Source: Pseudomonas multiresinivorans (GTDB taxonomy: Bacteria; Pseudomonadota; Gammaproteobacteria; Pseudomonadales; Pseudomonadaceae). Taken from it: a stretch of 64,000 bases of DNA. The translations under genes and the position numbers were made by a program. Shown here in pieces: positions 8,506 through 17,873 of this stretch. The stretch lies in assembly GCF_012971725.1 (NCBI RefSeq), contig NZ_CP048833.1, positions 3,844,001 to 3,908,000 on the forward strand, given 5' to 3'. The notes under the pieces are model-generated. The model worked only from the letters and a program-made list of their open reading frames with translations, was not told where the DNA came from and did not search any database. Position 1 is the stretch's first letter; each line of letters begins with the position of its first letter.

Positions 8506-8812
8506 CGGACGGCAGCTCCTGGTTATGCGGTCGGCGACAGGATCCCCCAATCCTGCAGGGACACACCTAGCCGGGCTTGCTCAGATCAGGCCCGGAGCAT
8601 GCCAGCTTTGTGCGATAGCAGCAGCTCGCGCCACGAAAGTGGGGTAAGTGCCCGGAGACCAGCCGCGGCCCTGCCCGCCTGCCGGAAAGCGATGACCTTC
8701 ATCGAACGACTTTCGGAAGCTCGGCCGCAGGGCCGCAGGGCCGTTGGTCGGCGTAGCCGGGCGAGGAGCCGGCGATTGGCCGGATGTCGCGCAGGCCGCC
8801 ATCGTCCGCGAT

Positions 8813-9010
8813 GTAACCCGCCCAGGCCGGCGTGACGCCAGTCAACAGCTGCGCCGTCTGCAAGCAGCATTTCTCCGCCTTGCGCGCGCTGAAGGCCTTG
8901 TGGTCCAGCGCCCACTCCAACCAGAAGCCATCGATCAGCGCGGTGATGATCAGTGCGCCGCAGGAGAAACGGATTTCCCGCCAGCAGGCGTGCGTGACAG
9001 ACAGCTCGAA
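8813..9010 (-). pseudogene. Remnant of a TetR-family (BetI-like) regulator C-terminus
   Basis: One minus-strand frame encodes ELSVTHACWREIRFSCGALI, then a run around ALIDGFWLEWALDHKAFSARKAEKCC and AQLLTGVTP. The ALIDGFWLxWAL core looks like the last helices of BetI-type TetR proteins. The N-terminal DNA-binding half is missing: upstream, the frame runs into the ars promoter palindrome and reads nonsense. I infer a fragment left when the ars operon was inserted or its promoter region rearranged. A chance open frame in GC-rich DNA remains possible. Confidence 0.5.
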
Positions 9011-9068
9011 AGGTACCTCGCGCCTGCGGTGCACAACTGTCCGTTGCAGATGTTCGGGCTCCGGAAGC

Positions 9069-9115
9069 TTGCGCAGGATATATGGAAAAACGTATATTCG
9101 TTTTTCCATATATCC
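9069..9115 (+). promoter_or_regulatory. arsR promoter overlapped by a 40-bp palindromic operator
   Basis: GGATATATGGAAAAACG (9076-9092) and its exact reverse complement (9099-9115) flank the hexamer TATATT. TATATT at 9093-9098 is a good -10 element, and TTGCGC at 9069-9074 is a plausible -35 at 18-bp spacing. The dyad therefore covers the core promoter and ends 10 bp before the arsR ATG. This is what is expected of an ArsR operator, from which the repressor leaves when As(III) or Sb(III) binds. Confidence 0.8.
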
Positions 9116-9125
9116 AGATAAAGCC

Positions 9126-9473
9126 ATGATCACTCCACCCGAAGTTTTCAAGAACCTGGCCGACGAGACCCGCGCTCGCGCCACCCTGCTCATCGCCAGC
9201 CTGGGCGAGCTGTGTGTCTGCGAGCTGATGTGCGCGCTGGACGACAGCCAGCCGAAGATCAGCCGCCACCTGGCACAACTGCGCAGCAGCGGCCTGCTGC
9301 TGGATCGCCGCCAGGGGCAGTGGGTGTATTACCGCCTCAACCCCGAGCTGCCCGCCTGGGTGCACGAGATGCTGCAGGTCACCCTGCTGGCCAACGGGCA
9401 GTGGCTGGCCGACAACACCCTGCGCCTGCAGAACATGGACGGCCGCCCCGTCCGTGACGCCGCCTGCTGCTGA
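9126..9473 (+). CDS. arsR: Arsenite-responsive repressor ArsR
   Basis: 115 residues from the ATG at 9126. The open frame continues upstream through the operator, but this Met starts the family homology (EVFKNLADETRARATLLIASLGELCVCEL). The winged helix is followed by the recognition helix DDSQPKISRHLAQLRSSGLL. Cys30 and Cys32 in ELCVCEL are the classic As(III)/Sb(III) ligands, with Cys36 nearby. The protein ends in Cys-Cys, which might add thiol ligands. It is the first gene of the ars operon and represses its own promoter. Confidence 0.95.
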   Translation: MITPPEVFKNLADETRARATLLIASLGELCVCELMCALDDSQPKISRHLAQLRSSGLLLDRRQGQWVYYRLNPELPAWVHEMLQVTLLANGQWLADNTLRLQNMDGRPVRDAACC

Positions 9474-9494
9474 TCCCCGTCGAGCGAGTCTTCC

Positions 9495-10778
<1,284 letters not shown>

Positions 10779-10807
10779 CGTCCCGCCCAGAAGCGGAGGA
10801 GCCTTCC

Positions 10808-11278
10808 ATGCGAGTCCTGTTCATGTGCACGGCCAACAGCTGCCGCAGCATCCTCTCCGAGGCGCTGTTCAATCACCTGGCGCCCGAGGGCTTCGAGGCG
10901 GTCAGCTCCGGCAGTTTTCCCAAGGGCCGGGTATTGCCCCGCAGCCTCGCTACCCTTGAGCAGGCCGGCATCTCCACCCAAGGCCTGAGCAGCAAGGGCA
11001 ACGACGCCTTCGAAGGCAACCCGCCGGATATCGTCATCACCGTCTGCGACAAGGCCGCCGGCGAGGCCTGCCCGGTCTACTTCGGCCCCGCGCTGAAATC
11101 CCACTGGGGCCTGGAAGATCCTTCGCATGCCGAGGGTGACGAGGCCGAGATCGACGCCGCCTTCCGCACCACGCTGGCGCGCATCGAGCTGCGCTGCCGT
11201 GCCTTCTTCGCCCTGCCCTTCGCCACCCTCGGCCGCGACGAACTCAAGCGCGAGCTGGATCGTATTGGCGCCCTTTGA
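10808..11278 (+). CDS. arsC: Arsenate reductase ArsC, thioredoxin-coupled type
   Basis: 156 residues from the ATG at 10808 (GGAGGAG upstream). The open frame continues far upstream inside arsB but is not coding there. The low-molecular-weight phosphatase loop CTANSCR (residues 7-13) binds arsenate. Cys80 (VITVCDK) and Cys88 (GEACPVY) match the two resolving cysteines of the thioredoxin-linked class, not the glutaredoxin-linked E. coli plasmid type. It converts As(V) to As(III) for ArsB. Confidence 0.93.
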   Translation: MRVLFMCTANSCRSILSEALFNHLAPEGFEAVSSGSFPKGRVLPRSLATLEQAGISTQGLSSKGNDAFEGNPPDIVITVCDKAAGEACPVYFGPALKSHWGLEDPSHAEGDEAEIDAAFRTTLARIELRCRAFFALPFATLGRDELKRELDRIGAL

Positions 11279-11290
11279 TCAGGAGGACAC

Positions 11291-11992
11291 ATGTCCGAAC
11301 AACTGCCCAACCTCGACCTGTCGCTGATCGATCCGCTACCGGCAGCCGCCGATGCCAGCGAACACAAACCGCGCATCCTGCTGCTTTACGGATCGACGCG
11401 CGAGCGCTCCTTCAGCCGCCTGCTGGTGGAGGAAGCCGCACGGCTGCTGCAGCACTTCGGTGCCGAGACGCGCATCTTCAATCCCTCATGCCTGCCGCTG
11501 CCGGACGATGTGCCGGTGGAGCATCCGAAGGTGCAGGAACTGCGTGACCTGGTGCAGTGGTCGGAGGGCCAGGTATGGTGCTCGCCGGAACGCCACGGCG
11601 CACTCTCGGCGGTGTTCAAGGCACAGATCGACTGGATTCCCCTGGCCCTCGGCGCCGTGCGCCCCACCCAGGGCAAGACGCTGGCGGTGATGCAGGTCTG
11701 CGGCGGCTCGCAGTCGTTCAACGTGGTCAACCAGTTGCGCGTACTTGGCCGCTGGATGCGCATGTTCACCATCCCCAACCAGTCCTCGGTACCCAAGGCC
11801 TACCTGGAGTTCGACGAGGCGGGCCGGATGAAGCCCTCGGCGTACTACGACCGCGTGGTCGACGTCATGGAGGAGCTGGTGAAGTTCACCCTGCTGCTGC
11901 GGGACCGCCAGGAGTTCCTGGTGGATCGTTATTCGGAGCGCAAGGAGAGCGCCGAGCAACTGTCCGCCCGCGTGAACCAGCGCTCGATCTGA
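11291..11992 (+). CDS. arsH: ArsH, NADPH-dependent FMN reductase / organoarsenical oxidase
   Basis: 233 residues. The flavodoxin-like fold opens RILLLYGSTRERSFSRLLVEEAARLL, with the FMN phosphate loop GSTRERSFSR. WCSPERHGALSAVFKAQIDWIPL is the second FMN-contacting segment, and the MQVCGGSQSFNVVNQLRVLGRWMRM block is highly characteristic of ArsH. ArsH proteins oxidise trivalent methylarsenicals and reduce flavins or quinones. It starts 12 bp after arsC with GGAGGACAC upstream and closes the intact part of the operon. Confidence 0.95.
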   Translation: MSEQLPNLDLSLIDPLPAAADASEHKPRILLLYGSTRERSFSRLLVEEAARLLQHFGAETRIFNPSCLPLPDDVPVEHPKVQELRDLVQWSEGQVWCSPERHGALSAVFKAQIDWIPLALGAVRPTQGKTLAVMQVCGGSQSFNVVNQLRVLGRWMRMFTIPNQSSVPKAYLEFDEAGRMKPSAYYDRVVDVMEELVKFTLLLRDRQEFLVDRYSERKESAEQLSARVNQRSI

Positions 11993-11999
11993 GGTGACC

Positions 12000-12211
12000 A
12001 TGCCCATCGAAATCAGGGAGGCGCAACCCGAGGATGCGCGAGCAATCCAGGCCATCTACGCACCGATCGTGAGTGGAACGGCGATCTCCTTCGAGGGGGT
12101 ACCACAGAGATTCGGCAGAGGATCTGCACGACTCTGCAGACCTACCCGTATCGGATTGCCCTGCGCGATAAGCACGTATCAGGGCAACGAGGCGCTGCAA
12201 TGAGTACGTGA
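12000..12211 (+). pseudogene. Broken GNAT acetyltransferase (ArsN/phosphinothricin acetyltransferase-like)
   Basis: An ATG at 12000 with GAGGTGACC upstream, 7 bp after arsH, starts IEIREAQPEDARAIQAIYAPIVSGTAISFEGVP, a good N-terminus for the phosphinothricin acetyltransferase family. That frame then loses similarity. A +2 frame from 12119 resumes with TLQTYPYRIALRDKHVSGQ, the next conserved block, before a TGA at 12209. The catalytic half is absent. This implies at least one internal deletion with frameshift and a 3' deletion. Intact GNAT genes (arsN) often accompany ars operons, so this is a decayed last gene. Confidence 0.72.
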
Positions 12212-12404
12212 AAATCCATAGTTACGGCCCCCGTACGGCGCCACCGCCAGCTCAGGACTACCAGACCCAGGCAGGGCCAGTAGTGCAGGCAGGCGGAAAA
12301 ACCTCGGCGTGCTGCCTTCCCAAGCGTCAAGCGCGCCCGGCAAGATAGCGGCATTCGCCGCCACGCTTTGGCGGCCCTCTGCTGCCTTGTGCCACCGGAG
12401 TCGT

Positions 12405-13289
12405 ATGCAACCGCGCGACCTTGCCGCCTACCTGTTCCTCGCCATCGGCTGGGGGCTGTCCTTCCTCGTACTGCTCAAGGCCATCGCCGGCTTCGGCTGG
12501 GTCGGCGCGGTCAGCTTCCGCGCGCTGATCGCCAGCTTCACGCTGTTCGCCGTGGCACGGCTGTCCGGGCGCAAGCTGAACTTCGAAGGGCTGTGGAAGC
12601 CGCTGTGCGTTATCGGCGCCACCACGGTGGCCGGCCAATTGATCGGCATGACCTATGCCACCCCGCGCATCGGCACCGCCATGGCGGCGATCTTCGTCGC
12701 CGGGATTCCGCTGTTCTCCATGCTCATCGGTCGCCTCTGGGGCCTGGAACGCATCACCTGGAGCGGCCTCGGCGGGCTGGTGCTGGGCTTCTTCGGCATG
12801 GTGCTGCTGGTGGGCTTCCCGGCAGTCCCGATTACCCACGAGTTCATGCTCGGCAGCGCAGCCTCCGTGTTCGGCGCCGTCTGCGCGGCCTTCGGCAGCA
12901 ATTACGCCAGCCTGAAGCTGCGCACCGCCGGCCCCTGGGAAGTGACCTGCGGCGCCTTCGGGATCGGCGGGCTGCTGACCCTGCCCTTGCTGATCTGGGT
13001 GCCGGTGCCCGGCACGCCACAACCGATCGATGTGTTCTTCCTGCTGATCTGCGGCTGCATATTCAGCGCGGTGAACTACGTCGTCTACTTCCAGCTCGTC
13101 TCGCGAATCGGCGCCACCAGGACCATCAGCGTGGAGTTCGTCGTCACCGTGGTCGCCGTCCTGATCGGCGCCCTGGTGCTGGGCGAGAGCCTGTCGCTGG
13201 TGCAGGGCGTGGGCGCGCTGATCATCCTGATCGGCTGCGCCCTGGTGCTCGGCCTGGTGCCCGGCACCAAAGCCCGCGCCGTGACTTAA
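12405..13289 (+). CDS. DMT-superfamily permease (EamA/RhaT type)
   Basis: 294 residues from the ATG at 12405, which has CGGAG upstream; a longer frame from 12309 lacks a good start. About ten TM segments in two EamA repeats: the first begins AAYLFLAIGWGLSFLVLLKAIAGFGWVGAVSFR, and the second centres on SAVNYVVYFQLVSRIGATRTISVEFVVTVVAVLIG. EamA proteins export amino acids, metabolites or drugs; the substrate is unknown. About 190 bp separate it from the arsN remnant. It ends in a 4-bp tail-to-tail overlap with the MHS transporter. Confidence 0.85.
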   Translation: MQPRDLAAYLFLAIGWGLSFLVLLKAIAGFGWVGAVSFRALIASFTLFAVARLSGRKLNFEGLWKPLCVIGATTVAGQLIGMTYATPRIGTAMAAIFVAGIPLFSMLIGRLWGLERITWSGLGGLVLGFFGMVLLVGFPAVPITHEFMLGSAASVFGAVCAAFGSNYASLKLRTAGPWEVTCGAFGIGGLLTLPLLIWVPVPGTPQPIDVFFLLICGCIFSAVNYVVYFQLVSRIGATRTISVEFVVTVVAVLIGALVLGESLSLVQGVGALIILIGCALVLGLVPGTKARAVT

Positions 13290-14620
13290 CCAACCTGAGC
13301 CTGGGCGACACCCGGCGAGGCGTCGTCACGGTCGATCAGTTCCATCGGCAGATGCGAGGTTTCGCGCAACAGCCAGGAGCAGATCGCTACCAGCAATAGC
13401 GCTGCCGCGCCGTAAAGCGCGACGCCGAACGGGTTGCGGCCGGTGGCGATAAGGATGGCGGTGGCGACACTGGAGGCCGTGCCGCCCCCCAGTGCCGCGC
13501 CGATCTGGTAGCTGAAGGAAATACCCGAATAACGCATCTCGCGCGGGAACTGCTCGGCAAGGAAAGCCGGGATAGGCCCCTGGGTCGCGCCCATGAAGAA
13601 GCCCACGGCGACGTAGGCCAGCAGCGCCAGCGGCAGGTTATGCAGGCCGATCAGCGGGAAGAAGGCGAACAGCCCGAGCGCCATGATCGCCGCGCCGAAA
13701 ATCATCACCGCACGACGGCCGAAGCGATCAGACAAGTGACCGAAGAACGGCGCCGAGGCAACGATCGCCACTGACAGCGAGAAGTCGAACAGCAAGGCGT
13801 GGCTGCTGCTGTAGCCAATGTCGGTGGCGTAGGCGAGGAAGAAGGTGCTGCCGATGTAGGCGATGGTGACGTAGCCGAAAGCGATGCCGATACACAGCAT
13901 CAGCTCGCGCGGGCGGCGGCGGAAGGCTTCCATCAGCGGCATGCGCGCCTCGGCTTTCGACACGACCCTGGGCTGCGGCGCGGTGTTCTGCAGGCGCGCA
14001 TAAAGGCCGATCAGCACCAGCAAGCCGCCGAGCCAGAACGGGATGCGCCAGGCGATGCCGCTCAGGTCATCATCGAAGGCGAAGCTGACGATGGCAAACA
14101 CCACCGAGCCGAAGATGCCACCGATACCGATGCCCATGCTGGTGAAGCTGCCCCACAGGCCACGGCGGCCCCTGGGCGCAACCTCGATGCCAAACAGCGC
14201 CGCCCCACCCCACTCACCACCAGCGGCGAAGCCCTGCACCAGGCGCAGAAGCACCAGCAGGATGGGCGCGGCGGCACCGATGCTGGCGTGGGTCGGCAGG
14301 AAGCCGATCAGCAAGGTGCTCGCGCCCATCAGCACCAGCGTGGCGACCAACGCCTTCTGCCGGCCGTAGCGGTCGCCCAGGTGGCCGAACACCACACCGC
14401 CCAGCGGCCGGGCGAAGAAGCCGGCGCCGAAAGCGGCGAAGGCGACCAGCACGGCGGTCAGGCGATCCATGCCGGGAAAGAACAACTGCGGGAAGATCAG
14501 CGCGGCGGCGTAGCCGTAGATGACGAAATCGTAGAACTCCAGCGCGGTGCCCATGCCGGAAACGCAAAAGGTGCGAAAGGCCGAGCGCGAGCCGGGAGCT
14601 GCGGGCGTGTGGTCGATCAT
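13286..14620 (-). CDS. MFS metabolite:H+ symporter (MHS family, ShiA/KgtP/ProP-like)
   Basis: 444 residues, 12 TM. Typical MHS features are the N-terminal FRTFCVSGMGTALEFYDFVIYGYAAAL, the motif FGHLGDRYGRQKALV after TM2, and a central RVVSKAEARMPLMEAFRRRPREL loop. Members import organic acids, shikimate or betaines with protons. It lies downstream of the C45 hydrolase and amidohydrolase on the same strand, so it may import their substrate or a breakdown product. A 117-bp repeat element separates it from the hydrolase. Confidence 0.9.
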   Translation of the reverse strand: MIDHTPAAPGSRSAFRTFCVSGMGTALEFYDFVIYGYAAALIFPQLFFPGMDRLTAVLVAFAAFGAGFFARPLGGVVFGHLGDRYGRQKALVATLVLMGASTLLIGFLPTHASIGAAAPILLVLLRLVQGFAAGGEWGGAALFGIEVAPRGRRGLWGSFTSMGIGIGGIFGSVVFAIVSFAFDDDLSGIAWRIPFWLGGLLVLIGLYARLQNTAPQPRVVSKAEARMPLMEAFRRRPRELMLCIGIAFGYVTIAYIGSTFFLAYATDIGYSSSHALLFDFSLSVAIVASAPFFGHLSDRFGRRAVMIFGAAIMALGLFAFFPLIGLHNLPLALLAYVAVGFFMGATQGPIPAFLAEQFPREMRYSGISFSYQIGAALGGGTASSVATAILIATGRNPFGVALYGAAALLLVAICSWLLRETSHLPMELIDRDDASPGVAQAQVG

Positions 14621-14741
14621 GGCGGTTCACTCTTGTTTTTGTGGCAATACGAAGCCCGCGCGGCGGCCGGCGGGCTGCCACGGGGGCGTTAACGAGCAGA
14701 AAAGATTGCAGCGTGCCGGAAAGATCGGAGCCTGGTCGACT

Positions 14742-14857
14742 CCCTCACCCCAGCCCTCTCCCAAGGGGAGAGGGAGCAGTACGTGCTGGCTGACGCTGTT
14801 GTTTCAACCTGCGCCGATCAGTCCCCTGTCCCTCCGGGAGAGGGTTAGGGTGAGGGG
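14742..14857. repeat. CCCTCTCCC inverted-repeat element, copy 1
   Basis: About 116 bp with complementary ends (CCCTCACCCCAGCCCTCTCC near 14743 against GGGAGAGGGTTAGGGTGAGG near 14837), each end folding on itself (CCCTCTCCC with GGGAGAGGG). The middle contains GTGCTGGCTGACGC. The same layout and a closely similar middle occur at 46716-46832, with a shortened form at 51913-51952. It sits between the hydrolase and transporter genes. Confidence 0.75.
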
Positions 14858-14894
14858 GCTTTCAGGACCTGCGCGACTCCCGCCAATTCTGCTT

Positions 14895-15974
14895 CTAGAA
14901 GCGCAGGAAACCCTCATCAGCCAGCTTCTTCGGCGTACCGGCGACGTATTCCAGGGCACACCCAACGGTGTCGAGGCCGATGCTCAGCAGGGTCTCCCAG
15001 CGTTCGGTATCCGGTTCGGACATGTCCGGGTGGAAGCAGACGATGGCCTGGTCGCCCTCGGCGCCGCAGAAGGCATCGGCGCGCTCGCGCAACGCCTTGC
15101 CAGTCATGCCGGCAGTAGCGGCCTTGAGGTGTTCCAGGCGCGCGTAGGTGGTGGACACGTCCGCGGTGCGCTCACCCCAGCTCAGTTCGCCGTCGAGGAA
15201 GTGGTTGGTGTGCAGCAGCCAACCATCCTCGCGCGGCACCACCACGGCGGTGTGCGCCGGGCTCATCTCGATGCTGGCGGCGCGGGCGCGCACGTCGTCG
15301 CGGGTGAATACGCTGAGCACGGTGGACGCGCTGACCCGCGCCGAGCGAGCCATGTCGATGGCCTCGGTGACGCTGGTGGCTTCTTCCAGTACGCGACGGG
15401 CGATGGCATGCACCGGCACGCCAGCGCTGCCGTCATCACTGGCGTGGTGCAGGATGTTGAAGTGCACGCCCAGGCCGGCGCTGTTCACGCCGATCTTGCC
15501 GAGCATGCCGAACTCGGTGAACAGCTTGGCAGTCAGGCCGGTGCTGCCGGTGAAGCCCAGCAGCAGGCCGTGGGGTACCAGGCTGTCGTGCCAGTCCCAG
15601 GTCTGCAGGCTGCGCGGTGCGATGGCGCCGGCGGGCGCATAGACAGAAGTGGAGCACTCGCCTTCCACCGGCTGCTCGGGCATCACCGCCAGCACTTCGG
15701 TGCGGGCGTTCAGCGCCGCCAACTGCCACAGTGGCAGGCCGACGCCCAGGGCCAGGCCTTCGACTTCCCTGGCTAGCGCCGGGCACCAGTCGGCCAGCGC
15801 GGACAAACTGCCCTCACCAATGGCCCGTGCCTTGTCGATCTCCACACCGACGCGGGGGAAGAAGTCCAGGTACAGCGCCACGCTCTGGCGGATCTGCTCG
15901 GCGAAGGTTTCGCCGATCTGCCGGCCACGCTGCAGCGGGTCGCGGATGTCGGTGGTGAAGGTGTGAAGAATCAC
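14895..15974 (-). CDS. C45-family acyltransferase/amidohydrolase (penicillin acyltransferase-like, Ntn fold)
   Basis: 359 residues. The N-terminal stretch RDPLQRGRQIGETFAEQIRQSVALY is typical of C45 proteins related to isopenicillin-N acyltransferase. ARTEVLAVMPEQPVEGECST holds the probable nucleophile Cys107, at which these Ntn hydrolases self-cleave. Later conserved parts include LQTWDWHDSL, GLTAKLFTEFGMLGKIGVNSAGLGVHFNIL and LLHTNHFLDGEL. These enzymes hydrolyse or transfer amide-linked acyl groups. With the exported amidohydrolase and MHS transporter beside it, degradation of an N-acylated compound is likely; the substrate is unknown. The fit of residue 106 (Glu) to the usual Gly-Cys cleavage site is not ideal. 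Confidence 0.85.
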   Translation of the reverse strand: MILHTFTTDIRDPLQRGRQIGETFAEQIRQSVALYLDFFPRVGVEIDKARAIGEGSLSALADWCPALAREVEGLALGVGLPLWQLAALNARTEVLAVMPEQPVEGECSTSVYAPAGAIAPRSLQTWDWHDSLVPHGLLLGFTGSTGLTAKLFTEFGMLGKIGVNSAGLGVHFNILHHASDDGSAGVPVHAIARRVLEEATSVTEAIDMARSARVSASTVLSVFTRDDVRARAASIEMSPAHTAVVVPREDGWLLHTNHFLDGELSWGERTADVSTTYARLEHLKAATAGMTGKALRERADAFCGAEGDQAIVCFHPDMSEPDTERWETLLSIGLDTVGCALEYVAGTPKKLADEGFLRF

Positions 15975-16030
15975 GGCAAGGCTCCTGTTGAACTATCGAA
16001 TCAAATCACAGAGTGCTTTGTTAACAACGA

Positions 16031-17767
16031 TCACGGTTTGTCGCTCGGACGACTATAGACTTCGCGGCCGGCAAACCAGGTCTTGAGCACCTGGGTGTCG
16101 CGCAGAGCCTCCGGCTTGACGGTGAACACGTCGCGGTCGAGCAGGATCAGGTCGGCCTGCTTGCCCGGCTTCAGCGAACCGATGCTCCCTTCCAGGCGCA
16201 GGGTGCGCGCGGCGTTGAGGGTGTAGGCCTGGAACATGGTCTGCCGGTCGATGTCCTCGGCGGCGTTGAGTACGCCCTTCGGGCCGACACGCTGGATCGC
16301 CTGGTAGATAGCCTTCCACGGATCAGGCGTGGTGATCGGCCAGTCGCTGGCGCCGGAGATGGTCGCGCCGTTCTTCAGCAGCGAGCGCGCCGGGTACATG
16401 TGCAGGAAGGCCATGGCGCTGACGTAGGGCTTGACCAGGTCGACGCTGTTCTCGTCGGCGGCGGCCCAATAGAGCTGCATGGCGGCGATCACGTCGAGCG
16501 CCTTGAAGCGCGCGAAGTCCTTGGGATTGACCATCTGCAGATGGGTGATCGAATGCGGGATGTCACTGTGGCGATCCTTGCGCGCCTGCTCGATGCCGTT
16601 GAGCGATTCGCGCACCGCGCGATCGCCAATGGCGTGGATGTGCACCAGCCAGCCACGGGCGTCGGCGGCGCTGACCAGCTCGCCGAAGTGTTTGGGGTCG
16701 ATCAGCAGTTCGCCGTACTTCTTCGAGTTGCTGTACGGCTCAAGCATCGCCGCGCTCTGCGCCGGCACCTCGGCCACGCCGTCGGCGAACACCTTGATGC
16801 CCGGCAGGGTCAGGTTGGGGACATCGATGAACTGCTGGCGTACCTTGTCCAGCTCGTCGAGGTCGGCCGGGGTCGCCTTGGAGTCAGCCATCAGCAGCGC
16901 GGCGACGTGTGCGGTCAACCCGCCCTGCTCCGCCAGCAGCTTGTAGGCCGGCAGCACGCCAACGGAATCGTTGTGGATGTCACCACCGGGGTTCTCGTTC
17001 GCCAGGGGCTCCATCCAGGCGGTAATACCCAGCTCGTGGTAGTAGCTCTGCGCGCCTTTCAGGGCCTTGAGCAACTCGTCATCGGTCGGCAGCGGCAGCA
17101 GCGCCTGCACCGGGTAGAGGCCGGCATCCACCAGGAAACCATTGGGCTTGCCGTCGGCGGAGTGGCCGATGGTGGCCTGCTCCTCTCCCTTGAGCGACCT
17201 GACCTTGGCAGAGTCGATCCCGGCCAACTCCAGCAGCGCCTGGTTGGCCCAGCCGGTGTGGTAGTCACCACCGGCCAGGAGGATCGGCTGCTTCGCCCAC
17301 TCGCCCTGGTTGAAGCGCTGCTGCAACTCGCCGATCTCGTCCCAGTACGCCGTGGGCACGCCGCCGACATAAAGGAACTGGCCACGCCGCGCGCGGCCGT
17401 CGTCACGCCATTGGCGCAGCTTGCTTTCGAACTCGGCGAGCGGCAGGTCCTGGTTATCCAGGTTGGCCTGGAGCATCTGCAGGCCGCCCTTGACCAGGTG
17501 GGTATGGGCATCGATGAAGCCGGGCATCAGCACCTGGCCATGCAGGTCGATGACCTTGGTCGCCGGTTGCTGGAGCTTGAGGATCTGCGCGTCGGAGCCA
17601 ACGGCAAGGATGCGACCGTTCTCCACTGCAACTGCCTGTTGCAAGGCCTGGCCGGGTTCGGCGGTGTAGACCTTGCCGCCGTGGAAGATGAGATCGGCGG
17701 CGGCCATAGTTTCCATCGAGGAAAAAGCGCAAGCCGCGGACACCAGCGCCGGAATCAGTAGTTTCAT
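16031..17767 (-). CDS. Exported amidohydrolase (YtcJ/AepA-like, amidohydrolase 3)
   Basis: 578 residues with an N-terminal signal peptide (MKLLIPALVSAACAFSSMETMAAA), so periplasmic. The first strand DLIFHGGKVYTAEPG and metal site GFIDAHTHLVKGG identify an amidohydrolase-superfamily enzyme. HIHAIGDRAVRESLNGIE and SGASDWPITTPDPW are signatures of the YtcJ subfamily, and the C-terminal sandwich SIGSLKPGKQADLILLDRDVF is intact. Subfamily members are deacylases or hydrolases of N-acyl compounds with poorly known substrates. It is first in the minus-strand set with the C45 enzyme (56 bp downstream) and MHS transporter, opposite a divergent LysR gene. Confidence 0.88.
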   Translation of the reverse strand: MKLLIPALVSAACAFSSMETMAAADLIFHGGKVYTAEPGQALQQAVAVENGRILAVGSDAQILKLQQPATKVIDLHGQVLMPGFIDAHTHLVKGGLQMLQANLDNQDLPLAEFESKLRQWRDDGRARRGQFLYVGGVPTAYWDEIGELQQRFNQGEWAKQPILLAGGDYHTGWANQALLELAGIDSAKVRSLKGEEQATIGHSADGKPNGFLVDAGLYPVQALLPLPTDDELLKALKGAQSYYHELGITAWMEPLANENPGGDIHNDSVGVLPAYKLLAEQGGLTAHVAALLMADSKATPADLDELDKVRQQFIDVPNLTLPGIKVFADGVAEVPAQSAAMLEPYSNSKKYGELLIDPKHFGELVSAADARGWLVHIHAIGDRAVRESLNGIEQARKDRHSDIPHSITHLQMVNPKDFARFKALDVIAAMQLYWAAADENSVDLVKPYVSAMAFLHMYPARSLLKNGATISGASDWPITTPDPWKAIYQAIQRVGPKGVLNAAEDIDRQTMFQAYTLNAARTLRLEGSIGSLKPGKQADLILLDRDVFTVKPEALRDTQVLKTWFAGREVYSRPSDKP

Positions 17768-17802
17768 CGCAGAGCCTTCGTTATTGTTGATCTGTGACGA
17801 AG

Positions 17803-17830
17803 GTTAAGCAAAAGCCCCGGCGGCTTTAAC
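17803..17830. promoter_or_regulatory. Candidate LysR binding site
   Basis: In the 106-bp divergent space between the amidohydrolase and LysR genes, GTTAA (17803-17807) is mirrored by TTAAC (17826-17830), with an inner AAGCC/GGCTT pair. A dyad in this position is usual for LysR regulation of a divergent target. The match is short, so confidence is modest. Confidence 0.4.
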
Positions 17831-17873
17831 ACTAACTTCCCGCACAACTTCTGTTCCTGTCAGGAAGCAATCC

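Noticed and set aside
12212..12404. Small genes between the arsN remnant and the DMT transporter
   Set aside because: Minus-strand frames of 60-70 codons here lack ribosome binding sites and recognisable features; I see only intergenic DNA and a presumed promoter.
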